64,000 nucleotides of DNA from Cylicocyclus nassatus (Eukaryota; Nematoda; Chromadorea; Rhabditida; Strongylidae), in NCBI GenBank assembly GCA_958299035.1, contig CATQJL010000316.1, positions 41,218,025 to 41,282,024 of the forward strand. The letters run 5' to 3'. How positions within the stretch are numbered: the first letter of the stretch is position 1; every line of letters begins with the position of its first letter. This document shows, piece after piece, positions 59,301 to 64,000 of this stretch. Below the pieces are notes generated by a model that was not told where the DNA came from, did not search any database, and was given only the letters and a program-made list of their open reading frames with translations. A program made the translations under genes and the position numbers.

Positions 59301-61361
59301 GTTAGCAAAAACTTTCAAATTTGTATGTTGTACAACGTCTTTGAATGTTTTGAGGTGTTTGGCATTCATGTCTTCGTATGTTCCAACCGGCGCAGTCGTC
59401 CTTCAAGGCTTCATTTTCAGATACAACAACAACAGCATCATCCTATGCCAACCGATGAGAAGAACATCCCAGCTAATGTAATAGGAAAAGATGCTAGGGT
59501 AGGTCTCTAAGAATTGTTTATTAAAAGCAATGAATGCTGTTTTCAGTTGCCTTCTGGCTGCCCGGAGCCGGTTTCAGCAGCTACGTCTACGACAGCCCAT
59601 GTATGTGTAGATGACAAAGTAAATTTCGAGCTAATAATCTTTCTTAGGTGCCTGATCCGCCACCTGTTGCAAAGATTCCTGTAGCTTCTCCCCCAATGGA
59701 GTGTGACAGCTCGGTTCCCAGTCCACCAAAAACATCAGTTGCATCAACTTCCAACGCCTCTTCCGCCCAACCTGTCTCTCGCTCCAACGTCTCCCCGTTG
59801 AGGAAGGAAGGTCGACAAAGTAACTTTTGAGTTGTGATATACGCAAATCAAATCATTGTCACTTTTCAGAAGATGTGCGATCAGAGCGCAGCTTCGCAGA
59901 CTCACCGCAGCCACCTCGAGCGCCAGCTCCAGCTCCTTGGGATAGCACTCCATCCCCCAGGCCGAGAGATTACTCACCAGATCGGGAGAGTACGGCTACA
60001 CGAGATACTGAAAAAGATAGGGATTATGAAAAGGATAAAGATCAAAAGGATGTTGAAAAGGAGAAGGATGGGAAGGAGAGGGAGAAGGAGAAGGAAAAAG
60101 AGAAAGAAAAGGAGAAAGAGCAAAGTAAAAAGAAAGCCGCAAAAGAAGCTCGTGCTTCCGCTACCAGTCATTCGCGTCCTAGAACGAAGGCAAATGAGGT
60201 GAGAGACAATTTCACAAAATTCTATGCTATGCTGGTGTTAAGATCGCTCGTCTTCTGGATGACTTATGCGAGGGCTCTTGGGTTAACACTGTGCGACGCG
60301 TTTCTTCAACTTCGAGGAGACCAACTGATGAAATCATCATTGAAAGAAATAGCAAGAAAGAAAAGAAAAAGGTAGAAACGTTTTGTAGGTTTTGTCCATA
60401 TTTGCAGTTGTTAAGAAGTTTGATGTAGATGGAAAAATTAAAGAAGAAAGAGCGATCAAGAGACCAACGAGCATCATTCGCTTCGTCTTCGTCCGTTTCA
60501 TCAGCGACGCCGGCATCTTCAAAGCCCGGCCGAAGGCGACTCAAGCAGTTGAGCGATGACTCTAGCAGCTCCGCGTCTTCTAGCGAGTCGGAACAGTCAC
60601 CTCTGACATCGCGAAAAGCCGTTGAAAAGAAGAGGACCGAACCGGTATTGCACGCTTTTGATAGCATACTTCGGTTATCGTTTTGTCCGGCGCTTAGACT
60701 TCTAAATTACAGAAGAAGAAAGCAGCAGGGAAATCTGCATCAGATATGTCATCTAGCCGCTCATCTGACTCTGATTATGATTCGGATGATCGTGTTGCAA
60801 CCAAGAAAGGGCATAAACGACGTTACTCGTCTAACGAGAAGCTTACCGAAAAGAGGAAGTCGGCTTCATCGAACACGTCTGTGAAGAAGAAAGGAAGGGT
60901 AGGTTTAAGGGTGTCTTGAGCATCTCTTGCCACTTACGTACTTGTTTTTATCGAGTAAATCTTTAGCCTGCGAAGAAAAAGCAAGAAGTGGTCACTGATG
61001 AAGACGAGTCAGTAACACAGCATGATCCACAAACAACGTGTGCCTTGAATGGTGAATGTACAAAGCCGCAGAGCGAACAAGTTGGATGGGTATGTTGTTT
61101 CTGTATCCACCTGTTAGGCTGCATGCACGAGAGAAAGTGGTAGCTTACGTTTGGTCATTTACTGCTCTTAAACTTGGAGAATTGTCGCACGCGCTATTAT
61201 TTTTGTTGCTTTCCCGATAAGGATGTAGTGTGATTCAGATTTTCTGCGACGACTGTCAGAATTGGTTCCATAATATCTGTATTCTTGGACGTGAGGAAGC
61301 CCCTGATGACGAATTTTTCTACTGTGGCTGTAAGGCGAAGAAAAAACCGAAGAAACGATGA
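47344..61361 (+). CDS. FHA- and PHD-finger protein (TCF19-like)
   Basis: Exons: 47344-47576, 54324-54447, 56414-56506, 58041-58187, 58246-58314, 58363-58509, 58948-59127, 59182-59280, 59421-59498, 59547-59600, 59648-59810, 59870-60198, 60429-60644, 60713-60898, 60967-61089, 61239-61361. Phases agree and give about 787 residues. The FHA domain (residues about 56-140) has FGRNPEKCDVVL, SRDHADI and DRSLNGTYIND, i.e. the Gly-Arg, Ser-x2-His and Asn-Gly residues that bind phosphothreonine. The middle is Gln/Pro-rich, then a Lys/Glu repeat (exon 12) and Ser/Arg- and Lys-rich stretches likely to be disordered and nuclear. The PHD finger (about 722-780) has the C4HC3 ligands, with GWIFCDDCQNWFHNIC showing the Trp typical of methyl-lysine readers. 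FHA first and PHD last is the TCF19 layout, but this protein is about twice as long as human TCF19. A chromatin-reader role is inferred. The third exon's acceptor (GTTAAG) is weak. Confidence 0.85.
47906..48097. mobile_element. Foldback element, CGGCCATA ends, (ATTCCTGTG)n arms
   Basis: Within intron 1. CCGGCCATATTATTTCTGTG on the left is mirrored by the complement of ACGGCCATACTGTTCC at the right. Both arms hold GATTCCTG-type units. The loop is AT-rich. Confidence 0.6.
48243..48398. mobile_element. MITE related to 45039-45124
   Basis: Within intron 1. It contains CAGTGAACTGACCAATAG and ends ATATGGCGCATGCC, as in the shorter copy. The left end is less clear. Confidence 0.4.
49081..49264. mobile_element. 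Near-perfect palindromic foldback element, CGGCCATA ends
   Basis: Within intron 1. ATCGGCCATACTATTCCTGC starts the left arm and GTAGGAATAGTATGGCCGAT ends the right. The arms (about 85 bases) include tandem ATTCCTGCG-type 12-mers, then GAGTCCCGCACA and GAGCGCGTGTTGCGT, and are nearly identical in inverse. The loop is about 10 bases. Confidence 0.75.
49671..49796. mobile_element. Partial copy of the GAGGACTATATGTCGCCG MITE
   Basis: Within intron 1. The left inner part TCGCCGAATGGGAAGGGTCCCGC and the right end GATAGTCCTCTACC match the 18283 element. The left terminus is missing. Confidence 0.4.
51199..51396. mobile_element. MITE, GTAGGTGCCAGAGTAAGCG family, copy 1
   Basis: Within intron 1. GTAGGTGCCAGAGTAAGCGA and the complement of GTAGGTGCCAAAGTAAGCGA form the ends. 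The arms continue through AATATTTTG and CAAAAGGCGCACAGAATT. Copies 2 and 3 are at 55107 and 55624. Confidence 0.75.
51737..51810. repeat. Duplicated 22-mer
   Basis: Within intron 1. AACCGCGTGGCGGTCCCAGC occurs at about 51746 and 51788. Confidence 0.6.
51832..51946. mobile_element. Short MITE, G(G/T)GCCAGACTTATTCG ends
   Basis: Within intron 1. GGGCCAGACTTATCCG is mirrored by CGAATAAGTCTGGCAC. The next inner blocks (CGGTTCGTTCGGTTCA and GAACCGAATGAACCTG) also pair. The terminal GGCCAGACTT resembles that of the foldback at 25317. Confidence 0.6.
52027..52350. mobile_element. Foldback element with (GTTGTCGGT)n arms
   Basis: Within intron 1. TAGGGAACGGCCATAGGTTG on the left is mirrored by CAACCTATGACCGTTCCCATA on the right. 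Each arm is a minisatellite of GTTGTCGGT / GTTGTCGAT units (52047-52155) or its complement (52226-52330). The loop has CGCGCGAAACG. Confidence 0.75.
52380..53290. repeat. Diverged tandem repeat of about 200 bp
   Basis: Within intron 1. Phrases of the type AAACTTCGTCTAGAGGAGTT, GCACGCTGATTACGAATAT and TACAGTAGGATACGGTAGA recur in varied form along the stretch. One more piece flanks the MITEs on the right (53765-53805, complement). Confidence 0.35.
53296..53526. mobile_element. MITE, AAGGGCCGGGC family, copy 2
   Basis: Within intron 1. TAAGGCATACTTCACGCGAT on the left and the complement of TAAGGCATACCTCGCGCAAT on the right. Internal CGATTTGCCAGATTTC matches the family. Confidence 0.6.
53526..53758. 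mobile_element. MITE, AAGGGCCGGGC family, copy 3
   Basis: Within intron 1. It abuts copy 2 directly. The ends are AAGGACCGGGCATACTTCAC and the complement of AAAGGGCCGGGCATACTTCA. Its interior (TTCCAACTGTCCATAACTCA) closely follows the copy at 17881-18126. Confidence 0.7.
55107..55284. mobile_element. MITE, GTAGGTGCCAGAGTAAGCG family, copy 2
   Basis: GTAGGCGCCAGACTAAGCGA begins it. The right end is decayed (GCACTCTGGCCTA). The inner arms (GCAGAAGGCGCGCAGAATT and complement) are kept. Confidence 0.6.
55624..55822. mobile_element. MITE, GTAGGTGCCAGAGTAAGCG family, copy 3
   Basis: GTAGTTGCCAGATTAAGCGA is mirrored by TCGCTTACTCTGGCACCTAC. The interior (CCTGCAGCTGAAGCAGG) follows copy 1. Confidence 0.75.
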
Positions 61362-62383
61362 GGAAAACGCTAATTGCTTTCAATGTATGATTTGAATTAT
61401 CTTCATGGAAGCCGAATGTCCAAAATGGAAGCATGGCTTCGGCTGCGTTTTGAGGTTATGTGGTCTGATATCATGATCTTATCGCTTCACATCAAGCTTG
61501 TTACCTGAATTTGCTGATTCACTACTTGACCTCTTTGTATATTAGTTTAGCCCAGTTGTTAATCCTGTGGAGGCACATATTTTGCCTCTGAATCGCGGGT
61601 ACTGCGTCGTTCATTTAGCGAACCAAAATCCTGATCATTGTCAGGTCTAGCAGCTTGATCGTAGATTGTCCCTCATTATTCTAACATCTTCATTCCACCT
61701 CAGTACGCCTCCATTCATTATGTTCGCTTCAATCTTTGCATTTTTTATGTAATTTTTTCCATCCCTGTTACCTTTTATATCATCAACTCCTCATCCATCC
61801 TTGATTTTTGTGCATTAGTTATGTGAAACTTTTTTGACAACTAATAACGCGTGTTAAACATATGAGATTTCCAATTATGATTTTCTATTCTACAGAGTGG
61901 GTGTCAAATACCAAAACAGATAAAGTATTGCATTTTAATGACTCAAGTTGAACAGTTTCTTCTAGATGAGTGCGGTTGGTAGAGCACGCATGATATTCAC
62001 GAAAGGGGTCTAGAAAACTTCGTTAATGATCAACACTCTAAAAGATTATGCACAATCATTTTGATGTTAGTTATCCGAATGTTGCGAATATTATTTCTCG
62101 ATCTACACTTGCTGATAATAATGGTAGACAATAGATTTTAGTTTGTGCAAGAGTGCTCAAACCTTACCACCACTTTGCAAACGGATCAGCCTGTGTGACC
62201 AGCACATGATAAACTACCAATAAGTGCACATATGATGGCTTATTAGCGCTTAATTAGTTTGATGTGTGTCATGGAATGAGAACAAGCAATCGACAGCCCT
62301 CTGAAGCGCTATTTATGGGCAGAAATTGGGAGCTTTCATGAGGTTTCCGAGCTAGTCCTTAACAAGTGGGTGGGGTTTAGTTA
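61362..62383. other. 3' flank of the FHA-PHD gene
   Basis: AT-rich, with no reading frame of note. No exact AATAAA was found within about 500 bases of the stop, so the 3' end is undefined. Confidence 0.35.
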
Positions 62384-62526
62384 GAGGAGTGAGGTGGGTA
62401 GAGGTACGAATACCTCTAGGCGCCGCTTCTGCGGGCTCCTGGTCCTTTCGTCCTACTGTTGTAAATCGTGTTAGGACCAGTAGTCCGCATAGGCGGTGCC
62501 TAATTGAGGTGTTCGTCCCTCCACCC
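62384..62526. repeat. Hairpin-forming inverted repeat
   Basis: GGTAGAGGTACGAATACCTC, TAGGCGCCGC and GGCTCCTGGTCC pair in order with GGACCAGTAGTCC, GGCGGTGCCTA and GAGGTGTTCGTCCCTCCACC. It is probably a small MITE between the convergent genes. A hairpin RNA is possible but unsupported. Confidence 0.5.
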
Positions 62527-62884
62527 GAGTGAGGTCATTCTCAGACACTCGCGGTTGACTCGCGCAGGGCAAAACGATGTGTAGCCATTGAATGCGTGGG
62601 CGACTCGCGAAATCGGTGTCGCGGCAAAATCAGGACACCTGATTTTGTGTCGCGGCAAAAGTGCGCGGCAAAATCGGGGCAAAATGGGGAGACCTGCGCG
62701 AGACACCAAAATGTCGCGATCGCGTTCAGAGCACGCGGCCTACGCCCTTACTGACAGCTTTTTGCGTCCTCTAAGCCCTCTCTCACGCCTTCCTTTTGAC
62801 TTACCTTGAGTCCTTGGTCACGTTGGGTCCCGTTTCCCACGCTTGTTTTTTTTCTGCTGATAAACCCAGTCTTACGTCATAAAA

Positions 62885-62890
62885 TTTATT
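62885..62890 (-). promoter_or_regulatory. Polyadenylation signal AATAAA
   Basis: AATAAA on the minus strand, about 125 bases after the stop of the right-edge gene. Confidence 0.5.
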
Positions 62891-63012
62891 AGCAAATACC
62901 ACATGATCTTCTCGAGTAGCATTTACAATAACATCGAAATGAGACAGGAATCAAAGCACCGCAATCACGACACAAGGTTACGAAAGAACTACGGTTAAGA
63001 ATGAAAACAGCA

Positions 63013-63830
63013 TTAATTTTTTACGACTACTTCATCTTCATCTTCAACGTTTTCAGTCTTCTGGATCGTTACGCCTTCTTTGGTAACACTGCTGCCTTCG
63101 ACTATGACGCGCTTTTTCTGAAAATAAAAAATTATTGTTACCAGGATCGTATAAAACAAACGAATTACCTTTGATGGAAGGAGCATGGACCTGTCAGGGT
63201 CAAAATGATACCTCCCGATGTCTTCCCTGCAAAAATATAGTTCAGAAGTATCGCTTTCCTTATGAGAAAACTCACAAAGCTCTCCCATTTGCTATCCTCG
63301 CCTTACCGCTCCATACTACCCTTTCCTCTGAGAGGACGTCGAATAATTTTTCGCAAGCGTCGTCATTTTCGGCTAAGTCCAACCACCACCTAAATTCTAG
63401 TGCACATGAAGGTCTTTCGAGAACATACATACTTATTTGGATTCCGTTTATGCTCATCTGGCGTCCGCAGAAGTTGGTCGCGGTGTAGGCCAAGGGCGTC
63501 AAGGATGAAACCTAAATCAGTGATTGAAAGTAATGTACTCAAACACACATTGACCCACTTATTAAGAAATCGACTAATCCTTCCGGGAGGTCCTTAAGAT
63601 GGTCAAATTTCTCCTTCTTCCCGCTCTGTCTACAGGCGTACTGTTGAATTTCCGTAGGTGGTTCGCAGGCCTAAACGGTGATTACAAGACGACCTTATCA
63701 TCTTCATCTATCTGTCGCTTACATTTAGAAAGAAGTGGCGCAAAAAGTCGAGCACCAAAAGGAAATGATCATGCTTGTGCGCGCGTTTTGGTCTCTGCCA
63801 CTTTTCCATGACTTCAACCATATTGAACTC
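63013..63830 (-). CDS. 3' part of an unrecognised multi-exon gene, runs off the right edge
   Basis: Exons, minus strand: 63723-63830, 63559-63670, 63433-63511, 63307-63389, 63169-63221 and 63013-63117 (with stop). They join in frame to about 179 codons. The predicted chain reads VEVMEKWQRPKRAHKHDHFL, HLKDLPEGLVDFLIS, LDALGLHRDQLLRTPDEHKR, DLAENDDACEKLFDVLSEER, GRYHFDPDRSMLLPSKK, and ends in an acidic tail (ENVEDEDEVVVKN). It looks soluble and has no transmembrane segment. I recognise no family. The fifth exon needs a weak acceptor (GGGAAG); the better one four bases upstream... in sequence order (TTTTTGCAG, 63227) would break the frame. Another exon may precede it (around IWHRESAPPFK, 63870-63910). 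The 5' end lies outside the window. Confidence 0.6.
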
Positions 63831-64000
63831 CTGAAACCAATAATTTTTCCTCGTTGACTGAGAATAGTGGCTAAAGACCTTGAAGGGTGGTGCACTCTCA
63901 CGATGCCAGATCAACGTGTTTTTATATTTAGTATCAAACTATTTATGAGCATGTGTGGCAGTTTATCACAGAATGCTCAAAACACAATAACGTGATTCAA

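Noticed and set aside
59834..60202. Basic 122-codon frame and antisense Leu/Phe-rich frame
   Set aside because: Both are shadows of the Lys/Glu repeat in exon 12 of the FHA-PHD gene.

Overview
The window reads as eukaryotic nuclear DNA from a nematode, most likely a strongylid such as a hookworm (inference). Its genes are built from many short exons with TTTCAG-type acceptors and GTAAGT/GTGAGT donors. Two gene starts lie just downstream of orphan acceptors that suit trans-splicing of a leader. There is no sign of bacterial operons, prophage or CRISPR.

Four host genes can be read. (1) 17290-17740, minus: a three-exon gene for a 110-residue single-pass membrane protein I do not recognise. (2) 20892-24982, minus: a gene of at least 17 exons for the replication factor DONSON (C. 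elegans DNSN-1). (3) 47344-61361, plus: a 16-exon gene for a protein of about 787 residues with an N-terminal FHA domain, a long low-complexity middle and a C-terminal PHD finger, the layout of vertebrate TCF19. Its FHA domain is split by a 6.7-kb intron full of repeats. (4) 63013 to the right edge, minus: the 3' part of an unrecognised gene that converges on gene 3.

Almost everything else is mobile or repetitive. 1-4640 holds a decayed Penelope-like element with the endonuclease ahead of the reverse transcriptase (Naiad-type permuted order), followed at its 3' side by a hammerhead-like motif. 6918-7985 is a 5'-truncated LINE. 9092-16115 is a cluster of TIR elements, two Helitron/HINE-like elements (one split by a hAT-like insertion with a perfect 8-bp target duplication) and a second Penelope insertion with 282-bp inverted arms, hammerhead motifs and a 12-bp target duplication. 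25317-30700 has a foldback element, a third Helitron-like element, two GC-rich TA-flanked MITEs and a modular repeat. 31935-33060 is a 56-bp minisatellite. 36365-37692 is a roughly 50-bp satellite with a 252-bp higher-order period, next to a 1.5-kb palindromic Tc1-like element. 39659-46761 has further MITEs and a palindromic mariner-like element. Introns 1 and 2 of the FHA-PHD gene hold at least ten more foldback or TIR elements.

The host genes have no evident joint pathway. DONSON acts at replication origins, and the FHA-PHD protein is probably a chromatin reader. No clearly new system stands out. The most interesting signals are the permuted Penelope element with its ribozyme-like flank, the Penelope insertion with complete boundaries, foldback elements that share termini but carry different minisatellite arms, and a structured repeat whose two halves are dispersed separately from the same breakpoint. 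All sequence comparisons were made by eye.
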